Source: Priestia koreensis
GTDB lineage: Bacteria > Bacillota > Bacilli > Bacillales > Bacillaceae_H
Assembly (NCBI RefSeq): GCF_001274935.1
Contig: NZ_LILC01000037.1
Span: forward strand, 62,001-126,000
Direction of reading: 5' to 3'
DNA length: 64,000 nucleotides
Positions 11,261 to 23,801 of the stretch are shown here, in pieces. Position numbers and translations under genes: made by a program. Within the stretch, counting starts at the first letter, position 1. Each line of letters opens with the position of its first letter. A model generated the notes under the pieces. It ran no database searches. It was not told the DNA's origin and saw only the letters and a program-made list of their open reading frames with translations.

Positions 11261-12247
<987 letters not shown>

Positions 12248-12375
12248 TTATTGCATCAAAAGCATTTGCTTCCTTCATTGTATTCAAAATGACGGTAAGC
12301 ATTTTCAGCTAGAACATTTAAATTTAACTACAATTATATGGTATAAAGAATTGGTACTAACGTCTATTTTTTTGC

Positions 12376-13848
12376 TCATTCAAGCAAGCTATTCACGACT
12401 TTAACATATTTTCCGATCGTGGACGTCGACATCCCATAAGAGTCAGCGACTTCTGCTTGTGACACTTTTTTCTCTTTCACGTATTTACGCCACATATAGT
12501 TAATCGCTGCTGCCCAACCTTTTGCATTTACGATCGGTATTTCCTTTTTAAATGCCTTTACATACAAGTGTGACCAAAATGACAACAGAAAATAACTATC
12601 TTCATTTTCCGTAAGGCCTAGATACTGAACAACTTCAGCACCTGGGTGAGTCCCTCGTGTCATAAGCTCCTTGTACACACTGATTAACAACTGATCGTCT
12701 TTCATCTCAGCCTCATAAGGCGAGAGAAGATGACTTAAATCATCGTTTAAAAAAGACGTTAAAAACAAGCCACATAACTGCTCTGATTGCTTGTCGCTTG
12801 AAAGATTCTCATGAATTTGTTGCTTTAACGCCACTGGGTCTAGTTGAATTTTCGCATCAACTCGATTCCAAGGCTCTAGCCCCTCTTTATCCGGCATCTC
12901 TTCTAATACACGCTTCCAGATGCTTTTCGCGAACTTTTCGTTCCCTGTAAAATAAGCAGCGCTTGAAAGCCAATAATAAAAAGAAGCATCTCCCTCGTAC
13001 CCATGCTTGTAAAGCAAGCGAAGGCAACGATACGCGTACTCATATTTCCCTATTAACGCAAATGTCGCACCTAGTTTGTACCGGTGCTCAACGATCATTG
13101 GAGTAATCGGTGCTAGTTGTTCAGCCAATGCATTCATTTCCTCCGTTTGCTGACAGTAGTAATGGAAGATAAGCTGATTACATAAAGCATGAATATTACC
13201 CGGATTTTTCTCTAATACCATTTCTAGAATACTCATTGCTTCTTCTAGATGATCTAAATAAAAATGAGCAAGCGCTAAATTATTATATGCCGACCAAAAT
13301 TCAGGGTAGTCTTCAATAACACCATTTAGCACGGTGATCGCTTCTTCGAACTTCGCTTGTTCTAAAAGACGCTTTGCCTCTTCTTGCTTAATAATTAAAT
13401 CATCTTCATAAGCCGATTCTACATCATCATCTTCGACCTCAATGGACAATAAATCCAATAATTCTTCCGTTTCTTCCTTAAATTCCCCCTCCGGATCTGC
13501 TTCTAGGTAACGCTGTGCGTATTTTGCAGACTCCTGAAACAATCCAAGATGAGCATAATTATTTGCAATTAAGTAGTGACACTCTACGGTATCATTTTCT
13601 ACATCTATATCAAGTAAGAGTTGGTTAGACTGTTGGTATTCCCCTAACTCCGTTAGGACGACAGAATACTCAAGCATAATGGATGTATCATCAGGCTTCA
13701 GACGATGGGCACGTTGAAAATACTTTTTCGCTTTCACTAAGTCGTGATTTTGGTAGGCCTTTACACCTTTTTTATAGTAAAAGTCACCGGCTTGCTTAAA
13801 TAACACGACCTGTGCTTTTTCTGTTTTTATATTAGAGTCTTTTCCCAT
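12376..13848 (-). CDS. yvcD: TPR-repeat protein YvcD-like with C-terminal helix-turn-helix
   Basis: A 490-residue cytosolic protein. Tetratricopeptide-type helical pairs occur at about residues 18-120 and 150-310 (GVKAYQNHDLVKAKKYFQRA, YPEFWSAYNNLALAHFYL). The last 35 residues look like a small HTH (VSQAEVADSYGMSTSTIGKYV). The position between trxB and the his operon matches yvcD of B. subtilis. Its function is unknown; it is probably a scaffold. Confidence 0.85.
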   Translation of the reverse strand: MGKDSNIKTEKAQVVLFKQAGDFYYKKGVKAYQNHDLVKAKKYFQRAHRLKPDDTSIMLEYSVVLTELGEYQQSNQLLLDIDVENDTVECHYLIANNYAHLGLFQESAKYAQRYLEADPEGEFKEETEELLDLLSIEVEDDDVESAYEDDLIIKQEEAKRLLEQAKFEEAITVLNGVIEDYPEFWSAYNNLALAHFYLDHLEEAMSILEMVLEKNPGNIHALCNQLIFHYYCQQTEEMNALAEQLAPITPMIVEHRYKLGATFALIGKYEYAYRCLRLLYKHGYEGDASFYYWLSSAAYFTGNEKFAKSIWKRVLEEMPDKEGLEPWNRVDAKIQLDPVALKQQIHENLSSDKQSEQLCGLFLTSFLNDDLSHLLSPYEAEMKDDQLLISVYKELMTRGTHPGAEVVQYLGLTENEDSYFLLSFWSHLYVKAFKKEIPIVNAKGWAAAINYMWRKYVKEKKVSQAEVADSYGMSTSTIGKYVKVVNSLLE

Positions 13849-13935
13849 TCAGTCCTCCACAATCAATAATTTTGACGTTGGTAGTATACCATATTTACCA
13901 ATGCGAATGACACACATTGTAGAGAATTTCAAAAA

Positions 13936-13985
13936 ATTAGGGCAGAGCTCATAGCGCCAAAAATGCGCTGATGCTCTACCCTTTT
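13936..13985. terminator. Terminator after hisI
   Basis: Outer arms GGGCAGAGC (13940-13948) and GCTCTACCC (13973-13981) pair with an inner GCGC helix. An A-run and T-run flank it. It ends the his operon and probably also works in the opposite direction. Confidence 0.8.
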
Positions 13986-13987
13986 TC

Positions 13988-14611
13988 TTATTTATGACGT
14001 TTATTTAAAACAGCGATAACTTCATCAAGAGGCAATTTTTGTTCACGGAGCAGGACAAGCACGTGATAAAATAAGTCCGCAACCTCCCACTTTAGCTCCT
14101 CAGGATCACGGTTTTTCGCTGCAATGATCACTTCTGACGCTTCTTCGCCTACTTTTTTAAGAATTTTATCGACACCTTTTTCAAAAAGGTATGTCGTATA
14201 AGCGCCCTCTGGCATTTCCGCCTCGCGTTCTGCGATTACGGTCTCTAACGTACTAAGAATTTCAAATCGATCTGCAGAAGGCGTTGACTGAACACCTGTT
14301 ATTGTCTCATTAAAACAGCTGTAGGCTCCCGTATGACAAGCGGGTCCGTCTGGATTTACTCTCACTAAAATGGAATCTGCATCGCAGTCATAGGACATGC
14401 TAACAATCTTTTGCGTATTACCAGACGTTGCGCCTTTGTGCCAAAGCTCTTGGCGGGAGCGGCTATAAAACCAGGTCTCACCTGTCTCAACGGATTTTTC
14501 TAATGACTCTTTATTCATATAAGCAAGCGTTAACACCTCCTTACTGCCCGCATCTTGTACGATTGCTGGTACTAATCCTTGTGCATCAAATTTAATAGCT
14601 TCTATGTTCAT
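13988..14611 (-). CDS. hisI: Phosphoribosyl-AMP cyclohydrolase / phosphoribosyl-ATP pyrophosphatase (HisIE)
   Basis: A bifunctional enzyme for histidine biosynthesis steps 2 and 3, 207 residues. The N-terminal cyclohydrolase has [10 protein letters not shown], the metal aspartates in [12 protein letters not shown] and CHTGAYSCF. The C-terminal pyrophosphatase has [14 protein letters not shown]. The start overlaps the hisF stop by 4 nt. It is the last gene of the operon. Confidence 0.97.
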   Translation of the reverse strand: MNIEAIKFDAQGLVPAIVQDAGSKEVLTLAYMNKESLEKSVETGETWFYSRSRQELWHKGATSGNTQKIVSMSYDCDADSILVRVNPDGPACHTGAYSCFNETITGVQSTPSADRFEILSTLETVIAEREAEMPEGAYTTYLFEKGVDKILKKVGEEASEVIIAAKNRDPEELKWEVADLFYHVLVLLREQKLPLDEVIAVLNKRHK

Positions 14612-15366
14612 CGCACTGACACTCCTTGTTGTTTGGCATAGGCTTTAATTTCTTTTACAGATGTTTCTTTGTAATGGAAGATCGAAGCAGCAAGCGCCGC
14701 ATCAGCATGACCTTCTTGGAAAGCATCCACAAAATGCTGGCCGTTTCCTGCTCCACCTGATGCAATAACAGGAACGCTTACCGCTTCGCTTACTGCTTTT
14801 GTAAGAGGAAGGTTAAAGCCATTTTTAGCACCGTCTTGATCCATACTTGTCAGAAGGATTTCACCTGCGCCGCGCTTCACCACTTCTTTTGCCCACTCCA
14901 CAACTTCCCACTCCGTTGCGTTACGACCGCCATGCGTATACACACGCCACGATCCTAATTCGGGATCATACTTTGCATCAATGGCAACGACAATACACTG
15001 TGAGCCGAAGAAATCTGCTCCTTCTGTGATTAAAGATGGGTTTAGCACAGCAGCTGTGTTGAGTGAAACCTTATCGGCACCTGCACGAAGCATGCGCTTC
15101 ATATCGTCTACTTCATTAATTCCTCCACCTACTGTGAAAGGAATGGCAAGCTGACTTGCTACCTCTTCGACGACGTGAACCATCGTTTTACGTCCTTCAT
15201 GAGAAGCTGAAATATCTAAAAAGACGAGCTCATCTGCTCCTTCTTCATCATAAAACTTGGCTAACTCAACAGGATCACCTGCGTCTCGTAGCTCAACAAA
15301 CTGAATTCCCTTCACAACGCGTCCTTCTTTTACATCTAAACATGGAATAATTCGTTTCGTAATCAT
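14608..15366 (-). CDS. hisF: Imidazole glycerol phosphate synthase, cyclase subunit
   Basis: A TIM-barrel enzyme of 252 residues that, with HisH, makes imidazole glycerol phosphate and AICAR from PRFAR and ammonia. The catalytic Asp11 lies in [10 protein letters not shown], and the second catalytic Asp lies in VVAIDAKYD near 130. The phosphate sites are VGGGI and ASGGAG. It overlaps hisA and hisI by 4 nt each. Confidence 0.98.
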   Translation of the reverse strand: MITKRIIPCLDVKEGRVVKGIQFVELRDAGDPVELAKFYDEEGADELVFLDISASHEGRKTMVHVVEEVASQLAIPFTVGGGINEVDDMKRMLRAGADKVSLNTAAVLNPSLITEGADFFGSQCIVVAIDAKYDPELGSWRVYTHGGRNATEWEVVEWAKEVVKRGAGEILLTSMDQDGAKNGFNLPLTKAVSEAVSVPVIASGGAGNGQHFVDAFQEGHADAALAASIFHYKETSVKEIKAYAKQQGVSVR

Positions 15367-16097
15367 GCCTTCACCTCTTGAAGCGCTTCTTTTACCGTAA
15401 ACTTATTTGTGTAAAGAGCCTTACCGACAATCGATCCAGCTACACCTTTACCGCTATATTCTTTAAGAGCAGTTAAGTCAGCTAGTCCACTAATTCCACC
15501 AGAAGCAATAACTTGCTTTCCTGTCGCTTCCGCCATCTCCACAATTCCTGTAACGTTTGGACCTGATAACATGCCGTCCGTTGCAATATCGGTAAAAATA
15601 AACGTCTCCGCACCGGCTGCCGCAAGTTCTTTCCCTAGATCTGTCGCTTTAATGGTAGACGTTTCTGTCCAGCCTTCTGTTGCGACATATCCGTCCCTTG
15701 CGTCAATGCCGATTGCAATTTTCTCCCCGTATGTAGCAAGCATCTTTTTCACAAACGCAGGATCCGCAATGGCCGCACTTCCTAAAATGACTCGGTCAAT
15801 ACCTGCGTTTAAGTAATAAGCCACGTCCTCTTCCGTACGAATGCCTCCGCCAATTTGAACCTTGACTGGAAGCGTCTCTTTTACTTTTAGCACGTATTCA
15901 TCATTTACTCGTTTTTTCGCCTTTGCTCCGTCTAAATCGACCATGTGAATCCATTCTGCTCCCTCATCAGCAAACAGCTTTGCCATATCAACCGGTGAAT
16001 CACCATAAACCGTTTCTTGATCATAATCTCCTTGTAACAAGCGCACACACTTTCCGCCGCGCATATCAATCGCTGGATAAATCGTAAAATTACTCAT
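15363..16097 (-). CDS. hisA: ProFAR isomerase (HisA)
   Basis: A TIM-barrel isomerase that converts ProFAR to PRFAR, 244 residues. Catalytic Asp11 is in [11 protein letters not shown]; the other signatures are [20 protein letters not shown] and ASGGISG. The ATG at 16097 has AAGGAGG 9 nt upstream. The longer frame from 16121 lies inside hisH and would include the ribosome site. Confidence 0.97.
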   Translation of the reverse strand: MSNFTIYPAIDMRGGKCVRLLQGDYDQETVYGDSPVDMAKLFADEGAEWIHMVDLDGAKAKKRVNDEYVLKVKETLPVKVQIGGGIRTEEDVAYYLNAGIDRVILGSAAIADPAFVKKMLATYGEKIAIGIDARDGYVATEGWTETSTIKATDLGKELAAAGAETFIFTDIATDGMLSGPNVTGIVEMAEATGKQVIASGGISGLADLTALKEYSGKGVAGSIVGKALYTNKFTVKEALQEVKA

Positions 16098-16731
16098 CAC
16101 GATTTCCTCCTTTCTCAACAAAGTTTGCGTAATTGCGTAAAATGCCCATTCCTAGATGGCTACTTTTCTCGGGATGAAACTGCGTGCCGAATACGTGATC
16201 TTTTCCAACTACAGCTGGAACATCAACGTCATAGGAGCTTGTCGCAATCACTTCTTCTTGTTGTGTACCAGTCGCATAATACGAATGCACAAAATATACG
16301 TGACCTTGGTATACTTGCTTTAAAAGTGGTGAAGACTGTTGAAAGTCTAGTACATTCCACCCCATATGAGGAACCTTATAGCGCTCACCGGATTCTGTCA
16401 CACCTTTGAATCTAGCAATTCGCCCTGCTAATAATCCCAATCCAGACGTTAGTCCATTTTCATCGCTTTCTTCATATAAAAGCTGCATGCCTAAGCAAAT
16501 GCCTAGGATCGGTTTCCCTGCCTTTACTTCAGATTGAATGAAACTCGTTAATCCCTGGTTGTTCAAGGCTTCCATCGCATCTTTGAAGGAACCAACGCCA
16601 GGAAGAATATAACCCTTTGCTTTTTGAAGCTCTTCAGGATTTTCTGAAATAAAATAGTCGTACTCTAGGCGCTCGAGCGCTTTGCTCACGCTATATAAAT
16701 TCCCCATTCCATAGTCAATAATCCCGATCAT
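16090..16731 (-). CDS. hisH: Imidazole glycerol phosphate synthase, glutaminase subunit
   Basis: A class I glutamine amidotransferase of 213 residues that supplies ammonia to HisF. The nucleophile Cys is in GICLGMQLL near residue 80, and the His-Glu pair is in GTQFHPEKS. It overlaps hisA by 8 nt and abuts hisB. Confidence 0.97.
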   Translation of the reverse strand: MIGIIDYGMGNLYSVSKALERLEYDYFISENPEELQKAKGYILPGVGSFKDAMEALNNQGLTSFIQSEVKAGKPILGICLGMQLLYEESDENGLTSGLGLLAGRIARFKGVTESGERYKVPHMGWNVLDFQQSSPLLKQVYQGHVYFVHSYYATGTQQEEVIATSSYDVDVPAVVGKDHVFGTQFHPEKSSHLGMGILRNYANFVEKGGNRDE

Positions 16732-17316
16732 TTACAACATTCCTTTCGTTGATGGAACTCCTTTGATGCGCGGATCAACCGTTGTTGCTTCGTCTAATGC
16801 TCGTGCCATTGCTTTAAAGACGGCTTCAATAATGTGGTGCGTATTGCGACCATAGTGAATAATGACGTGTAGGTTCATGCGTGCCTCTAACGCAAACTTC
16901 CATAGAAACTCATGAACAAGCTCTGTATCAAACGTTCCGACTCGACTTGCGGGAATATCACCACGAATTTCAAAATGTGGACGGTTGCTTAAGTCTACAA
17001 CCACTTGCGCAAGAGCATCATCCATTGGTACAAATGCATTTCCATAGCGCTTGATTCCTTTCTTGTCTCCTAGCGCCTCTTTTAATGCCTGACCTAAACA
17101 AATTCCGATATCTTCTGTTGTGTGATGATCGTCAATCTCTACATCGCCTTTTGCATCCAAATTCAAGTTAAACTGACCGTGTTTTGTGAACAAATCAAGC
17201 ATATGATCTAAAAAAGGCACCCCTGTTTCAAGCTCTGCTTGACCCTCTCCGTCGATTGCCAGTGTTAAATCAATATTCGTTTCGTTTGTTTTGCGTGCAA
17301 TACGTGCCTCTCTCAT
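16732..17316 (-). CDS. hisB: Imidazoleglycerol-phosphate dehydratase
   Basis: A monofunctional dehydratase of 194 residues, the usual Bacillus form without the phosphatase domain. Metal-binding repeats are HHTTEDIGICLGQA and HIIEAVFKAMARAL. The start at 17316 gives MREARIARKTNET as in homologues; upstream codons run into hisD. Confidence 0.97.
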   Translation of the reverse strand: MREARIARKTNETNIDLTLAIDGEGQAELETGVPFLDHMLDLFTKHGQFNLNLDAKGDVEIDDHHTTEDIGICLGQALKEALGDKKGIKRYGNAFVPMDDALAQVVVDLSNRPHFEIRGDIPASRVGTFDTELVHEFLWKFALEARMNLHVIIHYGRNTHHIIEAVFKAMARALDEATTVDPRIKGVPSTKGML

Positions 17317-17332
17317 TCTGTTCGTTCTCCCT

Positions 17333-18610
17333 TCAGTTCGTATCTTTTTTAAAACGTGACTCAACCGCTCGTGCATGGGCTTCTAATCCTTCTAAGCGAG
17401 CAAACGCGGCAATTTTATGAGCATTCTCTTCTAATGCTTTTTGGCTATAAGAAATGATGCTTGATTTTTTGACAAATGTATCAACAGATAGCGGACTTGA
17501 GAACTTCGCCGTACCGTTTGTTGGTAGTACGTGGTTTGGCCCGGCAAAATAATCACCGACCGGTTCAGAGCTATAGCGACCTAAGAAGATCGCGCCTGCA
17601 TGTTTGATACGACCTAAAATCTCCATTGGATTTTCGGTTACTACTTCTAAATGTTCAGGTGCTAAGCTGTTTACGGCATCAATTGCTTCAGCCATCGTTT
17701 TCGTTACGTATATAGCGCCGTAGTCACGAATGGATGCCTCCACGATCTCTTTACGCGGCAAGCGGCTCGTCTGTTCTTCTACTTCAAGTGCGACAGCTTC
17801 TGCTAGTTCCATCGAAGGCGTGACAAGAACACTTGAAGCTCGTGCATCGTGCTCTGCTTGTGATAACAAATCAGCTGCTACTTCATTGGCATAAGCCGTT
17901 TCGTCAGCCAATACGACAATTTCACTCGGGCCGGCAATCGAATCAATGTCGACTAACCCAAACACTTCTCGTTTCGCTAATGCGACAAAAATGTTTCCGG
18001 GGCCAACGATTTTATCTACCGGCTGAATGGTTTCTGTTCCGTATGCAAGAGCCGCAATAGCCTGTGCGCCCCCTACTTTGTAAATCTCTTCTACCCCGAG
18101 CTCTGCAGCTGCTACAATCACTCCAGCAGGTAGTTTTCCATTTTTTTGCGGGGGTGATACCATCACGATTCTCTCTACACCTGCTACTTGCGCAGGAATC
18201 ACGTTCATTAAGACTGAGGAAGGATAAGCAGCTAACCCACCTGGTACGTAGACTCCTACTGCATCAAGAGGGGTCACCTTCTGTCCTAGCATTGTTCCGT
18301 CTTCTTTTGTCACCATCCATGATTGCTGTACCATACGAACGTGATAATCACGAATGTTATCCGCTGCCTCGCGAATAATGGCAAGCATTTGCTCGTCCAC
18401 TTCTTCGTACGCCGCTTTCTTTTCCTCGTCGCTAACAAGAAGCGTAGGTATCGTCACTGAATCAAATTTTTCCGTATACGCCCGAAGCGCAGCATCTCCT
18501 TCTCGCTTCACCGTTTCTAGGATTGATAAAACAGCTTCTCGCTGCTGCTCATTTCCTTGATCAATCGATCTCTTTAAGCTTACTGAACTTGATATTTTCT
18601 CAATTTTCAT
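17333..18610 (-). CDS. hisD: Histidinol dehydrogenase
   Basis: A zinc enzyme that oxidises histidinol to histidine with two NAD, 425 residues. It has [30 protein letters not shown] and the catalytic Glu-His pair in LAPEHLEVV. It sits between hisG and hisB. Confidence 0.98.
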   Translation of the reverse strand: MKIEKISSSVSLKRSIDQGNEQQREAVLSILETVKREGDAALRAYTEKFDSVTIPTLLVSDEEKKAAYEEVDEQMLAIIREAADNIRDYHVRMVQQSWMVTKEDGTMLGQKVTPLDAVGVYVPGGLAAYPSSVLMNVIPAQVAGVERIVMVSPPQKNGKLPAGVIVAAAELGVEEIYKVGGAQAIAALAYGTETIQPVDKIVGPGNIFVALAKREVFGLVDIDSIAGPSEIVVLADETAYANEVAADLLSQAEHDARASSVLVTPSMELAEAVALEVEEQTSRLPRKEIVEASIRDYGAIYVTKTMAEAIDAVNSLAPEHLEVVTENPMEILGRIKHAGAIFLGRYSSEPVGDYFAGPNHVLPTNGTAKFSSPLSVDTFVKKSSIISYSQKALEENAHKIAAFARLEGLEAHARAVESRFKKDTN

Positions 18611-18624
18611 TCGTTACACCTCCG

Positions 18625-19257
18625 TCACATGTTCTCAACAACTGTTGTTAAGCGATTAACCATATCATCAATTCGTTCATCTTTTAAACGATAGCTCACT
18701 GGATTTACAATTAGGCGAGACGTAATATCCTCGATATGCTCAAGCTCAACGAGTCCATTTTCGATAAGGGTTCGTCCCGTGGAAACAATATCTACGATGC
18801 GATCAGCAAGACCAATGATAGGCCCTAGCTCAATTGATCCGTTAAGCGGAATAATTTCGACCTGCTCCCCCTGCTGACGGAAATACGTGGATGCTACGTT
18901 TGGATATTTTGTTGCTACCTTTTTCGCTACTTCAGACGCCTGTCCGTTCGCTAATCCTGCTACAGCTAAGTGACATTTACTAATTTTCAAGTCGAGGACT
19001 TCGTAGACATCTCTCTCTTCTTCTAATAAAACATCTTTTCCTGCAATCCCTAAGTCTGCTACGCCGTACTCAACATACGTCGCAACATCCATTGGCTTGG
19101 CAAGGATAAAGCGAATGTTTTCTTCGGGAACGTCTACGATAAGTTTTCTTGAGTCATCGAATTCCTGTGGCAGCTGAAAGTTTGCTTTTCGTAGCAAATC
19201 AGCTGCTTCTTCAAAAATTCTTCCCTTGGGCATCGCAATGGTTAACACTTCGCTCAT
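18625..19257 (-). CDS. hisG: ATP phosphoribosyltransferase, short form
   Basis: Catalyses the first step of histidine synthesis. The 210-residue protein lacks the C-terminal regulatory domain of long HisG and so needs HisZ, encoded next to it. It has [24 protein letters not shown] and the phosphate loop [10 protein letters not shown]. It overlaps the hisZ stop by 4 nt. Confidence 0.98.
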   Translation of the reverse strand: MSEVLTIAMPKGRIFEEAADLLRKANFQLPQEFDDSRKLIVDVPEENIRFILAKPMDVATYVEYGVADLGIAGKDVLLEEERDVYEVLDLKISKCHLAVAGLANGQASEVAKKVATKYPNVASTYFRQQGEQVEIIPLNGSIELGPIIGLADRIVDIVSTGRTLIENGLVELEHIEDITSRLIVNPVSYRLKDERIDDMVNRLTTVVENM

Positions 19258-20438
19258 GATTGATCCTCCTTGCCGTTTCGTCCAATTAAATAGCTGACAT
19301 CTTCAAATGCCTTTGTAAATGTATCAATATCATCTACACCGCTGACTTCTTGCATAACGATCATCTCTCCGCGCTGACGCTTCTCCGTTGCGAGAGCTAG
19401 CGCTTCTGTTAAGCGCTCTTGGCTATATAAAATACACGCTCGCTCTTTTTGCTGAAATGCGTCTTTCCCTAATGCTTCTAAAAGGCGATCAAGCTGAATG
19501 CCAAATCCCGTCGCTGCCATCGGCGTATCAAATTTTGCTAGCAGCTGATCATAACGACCACCGTTTCCGATTTGAAAACCAACGTTTTCCGCATAAACTT
19601 CAAATAAAATTCCCGTGTAATAGCTCATATGACTCACAAGATTAAAATCAATTTTAATTTCTTCCGTTACTCCATACGCATCTAACATGCTCCATAAACG
19701 CTGTAGCTCAGAGGCAGCTTTTTTGCCTTCTTCACTCTCCACTAAATCCATTGCTTCGACAATTTTCATTTCGCCACCGCGTAAATTTAGTAATTGTAGA
19801 AGTCTCTCTTTATCGATAGAGGATAATCCGAGCTTTCGAACGTGGTTACGGTATCCTACATAATCCTTTTCATAGAGAAAACGTCTCAGTACGTTCGCTC
19901 GTTCTTCGTTCCCCACGATCTCAAGGAACAATGCATTCACATAACCGATATGCCCAATCGCTACTTTAAAGGACGCTAATCCTGCTCGCTTTAATGCCCC
20001 AATCATTAAACTAATGACTTCGGCATCGCTGCTAAGAGACGGATCACCAATCAGCTCCACACCGATTTGTTCAAACTCAGCTGGGCGACCGCCCTCACGT
20101 TGCTGTGCGCGATATACGTTCGCTTCATAAGCAAGACGTAGCGGAATATTTTTGTGCAGCTTGGATGCTGCGACACGTGCGATTGGGGCCGTCATATCAG
20201 GGCGTAACACGAGCGTATGCCCATCTTTATCCAATAATTTAAAAAGCTGTTGATCTAAAATAGAGGAAGCACTGCCAACCGTTTCATAATACTCAAGGGT
20301 TGGTGTTGCCATATATTGATAACCCCAGCTGCTAATTTCGGAAGCCACCTGCTCTCGTACGGATTTTTTATATTCAAATAAATTTGGGAGCGTATCACGC
20401 ATTCCGAGAGGCTTTTCAAACATAAATAACTTTGACAC
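19254..20438 (-). CDS. hisZ: ATP phosphoribosyltransferase regulatory subunit
   Basis: A 394-residue paralogue of histidyl-tRNA synthetase without the anticodon domain. It forms a complex with short HisG and confers histidine feedback. Motif-2-like [12 protein letters not shown] and the [12 protein letters not shown] region are visible. It is the first gene of the hisZGDBHAFI operon. Confidence 0.96.
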   Translation of the reverse strand: MSKLFMFEKPLGMRDTLPNLFEYKKSVREQVASEISSWGYQYMATPTLEYYETVGSASSILDQQLFKLLDKDGHTLVLRPDMTAPIARVAASKLHKNIPLRLAYEANVYRAQQREGGRPAEFEQIGVELIGDPSLSSDAEVISLMIGALKRAGLASFKVAIGHIGYVNALFLEIVGNEERANVLRRFLYEKDYVGYRNHVRKLGLSSIDKERLLQLLNLRGGEMKIVEAMDLVESEEGKKAASELQRLWSMLDAYGVTEEIKIDFNLVSHMSYYTGILFEVYAENVGFQIGNGGRYDQLLAKFDTPMAATGFGIQLDRLLEALGKDAFQQKERACILYSQERLTEALALATEKRQRGEMIVMQEVSGVDDIDTFTKAFEDVSYLIGRNGKEDQS

Positions 20439-20479
20439 ATCGACACATCCTTTTAAAATTAATCTCCGAGTTTATGATA

Positions 20480-20509
20480 GATAATACTTTAGCTTGGTAA
20501 CGTATTATC
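20480..20509 (-). promoter_or_regulatory. Inverted repeat in his operon leader
   Basis: GATAATAC and GTATTATC, 8 bp each with a 14-nt centre, lie between the likely start site (about 20528) and hisZ. The position suits an operator used as a roadblock or a small attenuator hairpin. No T-box features are visible in this short leader. Confidence 0.45.
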
Positions 20510-20534
20510 GAAATAACAAATTAAAGTTATTTGT

Positions 20535-20563
20535 AGTTTACACCCCTTCCGATTGATCGTCAA
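20535..20563 (-). promoter_or_regulatory. Sigma-A promoter of his operon
   Basis: TTGACG (20563-20558), 17-nt spacer, TAAACT (20540-20535). A leader of about 90 nt would follow. Confidence 0.75.
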
Positions 20564-20610
20564 CCAAAAAGAAGTGATTTTTCAGATATCTATTTCCCGT
20601 TCTACAATAG

Positions 20611-20648
20611 AAAAAAAACCACAGCTTAGTATTTTCTAAGCTGTGGTT
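20611..20648 (-). terminator. Terminator overlapping the end of yvoF
   Basis: Thirteen-base arms 20617-20629 and 20636-20648 pair perfectly, followed by T-run. The yvoF stop codon lies inside the hairpin. It separates the ppaX-yvoF transcript from the his operon. Confidence 0.9.
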
Positions 20649-21171
20649 TCACATCCGCATCCTGCTGATTCATATGGGCTTCTAACTCTTCTTTTGTGTA
20701 AATTAAACGCATCGGATTACCTCCTACAAAGCATCCCTCTGGCACATCTTTGTGAACCAATGTTCCAGCCGAAACAATTGCTCCACTGCCAATTTTCACC
20801 CCTGGTAAAATGGTCGAGTTTGCTCCGATCATTACCTCATCTCCGATTTCAACGTCACCAAGACGATACTCCCTGACCAAATACTCATGAGCAAGAATGG
20901 TCGTGTTGTAGCCAATCACCGTGTTACGCCCAACGCTAATTTTTTCTGGAAACATCACATCCAGCATCACCATAAGCGCAAAGGATGTTTGCTCGCCCAC
21001 ATCCATTCGTAAAAAGGTACGGTATAGCCAGTTTTTCATCCCTAGAAAGGGCGTGTAGCGGGCAAGCTGAATGACCACAAAGTTTTTAACAACCTTCCAA
21101 AACGGCACGGTTTTATAGACGTGCCACAGTGAGTTAGGACCTTCCACAGGATAGCGGGTCGTGTTTCTCAC
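20626..21171 (-). CDS. yvoF: Hexapeptide-repeat acetyltransferase YvoF-like
   Basis: A 181-residue left-handed beta-helix transferase. Hexapeptide repeats run from about residue 75 to 155 ([33 protein letters not shown]), and the family ending [11 protein letters not shown] is present. It belongs to the maa/nodB-type O-acetyltransferases; the substrate is unknown. It overlaps ppaX by 4 nt, as in B. subtilis. Confidence 0.9.
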   Translation of the reverse strand: MRNTTRYPVEGPNSLWHVYKTVPFWKVVKNFVVIQLARYTPFLGMKNWLYRTFLRMDVGEQTSFALMVMLDVMFPEKISVGRNTVIGYNTTILAHEYLVREYRLGDVEIGDEVMIGANSTILPGVKIGSGAIVSAGTLVHKDVPEGCFVGGNPMRLIYTKEELEAHMNQQDADVKPQLRKY

Positions 21172-21815
21172 TTCTTGTCTGCTCCTAAAATTTCAATCAA
21201 GTCCCGCATATCATCAAATAAATAGGTCGGCTCGAATGAGGCAATGTGCTCTCTTCCCTTCGCACTCCAAGCAACGCCAGCCGTCTGCGTACCAGCATTT
21301 TTTCCTGCTAGAATATCATGGTAGTTGTCTCCTACCATTATCGTTTCTTCTGGCTTTGCATCTAACAATTTCATGGCTTTTTCAACCGGCTCGGGATGTG
21401 GTTTCGCATGCTCGACATCATCAATTGCGACAATGACATCAAAAAATGCATCAAGCTTTGTGAGCTTCAGCCCCATCATAACCGTACGACGAATTTTTGT
21501 CGTCACGATCCCCATTTTATATCCGTTATCTTTTAACCATTGAACCGTTTCTAGTACGCCTTCAAATTCTGTTACTAAGCGGTCATGATTTGCGTGATTG
21601 TACTCACGATACGTTTCAATCATCTCTTCCGTTCGTTCTGGATTTAGTCCTGAAAACGATTCATGAAGAGTAGGCCCCATAAAAGGAAGCACGGCTTCAC
21701 GATCATACTCACCTGGATAGTAATGATTTAACGTGTGTAAAAAGGATGAAATAATTAATTCATTTGTATCAATTAACGTTCCGTCTAAATCAAAAAGAAT
21801 GGTATTTACACTCAT
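21168..21815 (-). CDS. ppaX: Pyrophosphatase PpaX (HAD family)
   Basis: A 215-residue HAD hydrolase. In Bacillus it cleaves the pyrophosphate released by HprK when it dephosphorylates HPr-Ser-P by phosphorolysis. Motif I is [11 protein letters not shown], and motif IV is [14 protein letters not shown]. It lies in the hprK-lgt-ppaX-yvoF group, which supports the assignment. Confidence 0.94.
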   Translation of the reverse strand: MSVNTILFDLDGTLIDTNELIISSFLHTLNHYYPGEYDREAVLPFMGPTLHESFSGLNPERTEEMIETYREYNHANHDRLVTEFEGVLETVQWLKDNGYKMGIVTTKIRRTVMMGLKLTKLDAFFDVIVAIDDVEHAKPHPEPVEKAMKLLDAKPEETIMVGDNYHDILAGKNAGTQTAGVAWSAKGREHIASFEPTYLFDDMRDLIEILGADKK

Positions 21816-21874
21816 GCTTATGTTCCTTTCTATCTATCAGCTTTTTTCATATGTAGTTCCCTTCACAAGTAAAG

Positions 21875-21934
21875 GAAAAAAGGATGCTAGTTCATCAAAT
21901 AGGTGCGTCGAAATATCGTGTCTACTGAGCATCC
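21875..21934 (-). terminator. Inverted repeat with U-run between lgt and ppaX
   Basis: GGATGCT (21882-21888) and AGCATCC (21928-21934) pair around a long loop that can fold further. On the minus strand the second arm is followed by six T. It may be a leaky terminator or attenuator between lgt and ppaX. Confidence 0.5.
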
Positions 21935-21963
21935 TCTCTTTTATTATTGCCTCTTTTTTCACA

Positions 21964-22776
21964 CTATTCTTCCGTGTATTTTTTCTTACTCATTCCCGTC
22001 ACCCGGCGAACGATGATTAAGATAATAGCCACAGCAATTAAGATGAGCGACACAACTTGAGCGATACGCAAGGAATCGGGAAGCATTAAGCTATCCGTAC
22101 GCATCCCTTCTACAAAATAACGCCCGATGGAGTACCAAATCAGGTACGATAAGAAAAGCTCTCCTCTTCTTAAAGGCGCACGGCGAAGCAGAATTAAAAT
22201 CACAAATCCAGCTAAATCCCACAGCGACTCATATAAAAACGTCGGATGGCGATACATGCCGTTAATGTACATCTGATTAATGATAAAGTCAGGTAAATGG
22301 AGGTTTTCAAGAAATGCACGTGAAACAGGATTACCAAACGCTTCTTGGTTCATGAAGTTCCCCCAGCGACCAATCCCTTGTCCTAAAATAATACTCGGCG
22401 CTGCGATATCAGCTAAACGCCAAAATGATACGTTGCGAATACGGGAGAACACAATTGCTGTAATGACCGCACCAATTAAGCCTCCGTGAATAGCAATTCC
22501 ACCCTGCCATATTTTCGGGATTTCATTTAGATGCTGAGAGTAATAGTTCCACTTAAACGAGACATAGTAAATACGAGCACAAATAATAGCAATTGGCACA
22601 GCAAATAAAATTAAATCGATAAACATTTCTTTTGGCAGCCCACGCTTTTGACTTTCACGCATGGCAATAAAAAGTCCAAGCAATACACCCACACCAATAA
22701 TGACTCCATACCAGTAAACGGTGATTGGACCTAGGTGAAGGAACGCACGATCGAGCGGTTGAATCGTTGATTCCAA
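21964..22776 (-). CDS. lgt: Prolipoprotein diacylglyceryl transferase
   Basis: An integral membrane enzyme that transfers diacylglycerol to the lipobox Cys of preprolipoproteins, 270 residues with about seven membrane segments. The signature is [13 protein letters not shown], and IHGGLIG is conserved. The start is TTG at 22776 with GGAGG 9 nt upstream. It would process the lipoproteins encoded at 4862 and 42329. Confidence 0.97.
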   Translation of the reverse strand: MESTIQPLDRAFLHLGPITVYWYGVIIGVGVLLGLFIAMRESQKRGLPKEMFIDLILFAVPIAIICARIYYVSFKWNYYSQHLNEIPKIWQGGIAIHGGLIGAVITAIVFSRIRNVSFWRLADIAAPSIILGQGIGRWGNFMNQEAFGNPVSRAFLENLHLPDFIINQMYINGMYRHPTFLYESLWDLAGFVILILLRRAPLRRGELFLSYLIWYSIGRYFVEGMRTDSLMLPDSLRIAQVVSLILIAVAIILIIVRRVTGMSKKKYTEE

Positions 22777-22805
22777 GTAAATCGCCTCCTTTTATCATCA
22801 TGTGT

Positions 22806-22836
22806 GGTGATGAATTGATTTATACAATTCATCACC
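22806..22836. other. 12-bp hairpin between hprK and lgt
   Basis: GGTGATGAATTG (22806-22817) pairs perfectly with CAATTCATCACC (22825-22836). TTTT follows only on the plus strand. On the minus transcript it would be a stable leader hairpin just before the lgt ribosome site, possibly for processing. Confidence 0.5.
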
Positions 22837-22856
22837 TTTTATATAAGAACACTTCT

Positions 22857-23801
22857 TTATCGTTCATCATGATCGACGTGGTCAACATCATCGATTACTG
22901 TTGTCAAACGATCAGAAAATTGCTCCGCAGCATTAATTCCCATGCGTTTTAGACGGAAATTCATAGATGCTACTTCAATAATAACGGCTAAATTTCGTCC
23001 TGGTCGTACAGGTACCGTTAGCTTCGTTACTTCTGTATCAATAATTTTCATTTTTTCTTCATCTAATCCTAAACGATCGTACTGTTTATTTTGATCCCAT
23101 AGTTCAAGATCAATAATAAGAGAGATACGTTTGTAGCTACGAACGGACCCTGCACCAAATAGCGTCATCACATTAATGATTCCTAGTCCGCGAATTTCAA
23201 GCAAATGCTCAATTAATCCAGGCGCATTTCCGACTAATGTGTCCGTGTCCTCTTGGCGAATCTCTACACAATCATCCGCTACAAGACGATGACCTCGCTT
23301 CACAAGTTCTAGAGCGGTTTCACTTTTTCCGACGCCGCTTTTCCCCGTGATTAATACACCCACTCCGTACACATCAACTAATACGCCATGAACAGCTGTA
23401 GTTGGGGCTAACTTTGTTTCTAGAAAGTTTGTTACATGACTCGATAAACGAGTTGTTTTCATCGTTGATTGCAAAACCGGTACTGATTCACGTTCAGATG
23501 CTTCAATTAATTCTTTCGGCACTTCTAAATCTCGAGATACAATAATTGCTGGTGTGATATCTGTACAAAGCTTTTCCATTCGGATCACTTTTTGCTCATC
23601 ATCTAATCGTTCAAAGAATGTCAGCTCCGTTTTCCCCAAAAGCTGCACACGCTCAGCAGGATAGTAAGCAAAATACCCAGCAATTTCAAGGCCCGGACGA
23701 GAAATGTCACTCGTTGGAATCGGGCGATCAATCCCCTCTTCCCCACTAATTAATTTAAGATTGAATTTTTCAATAATATCTTTCGTACGAACTTTCGCCA
23801 T
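22857..23801 (-). CDS. hprK: HPr kinase/phosphorylase
   Basis: Phosphorylates Ser46 of HPr and Crh and reverses it by phosphorolysis, which controls carbon catabolite repression. The 314-residue protein has Walker [12 protein letters not shown] near residue 155 and the HPrK/P signature [10 protein letters not shown]. The C-terminal helix [13 protein letters not shown] is present. It heads hprK-lgt-ppaX-yvoF; its substrate Crh is encoded at 7062. Confidence 0.97.
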   Translation of the reverse strand: MAKVRTKDIIEKFNLKLISGEEGIDRPIPTSDISRPGLEIAGYFAYYPAERVQLLGKTELTFFERLDDEQKVIRMEKLCTDITPAIIVSRDLEVPKELIEASERESVPVLQSTMKTTRLSSHVTNFLETKLAPTTAVHGVLVDVYGVGVLITGKSGVGKSETALELVKRGHRLVADDCVEIRQEDTDTLVGNAPGLIEHLLEIRGLGIINVMTLFGAGSVRSYKRISLIIDLELWDQNKQYDRLGLDEEKMKIIDTEVTKLTVPVRPGRNLAVIIEVASMNFRLKRMGINAAEQFSDRLTTVIDDVDHVDHDER

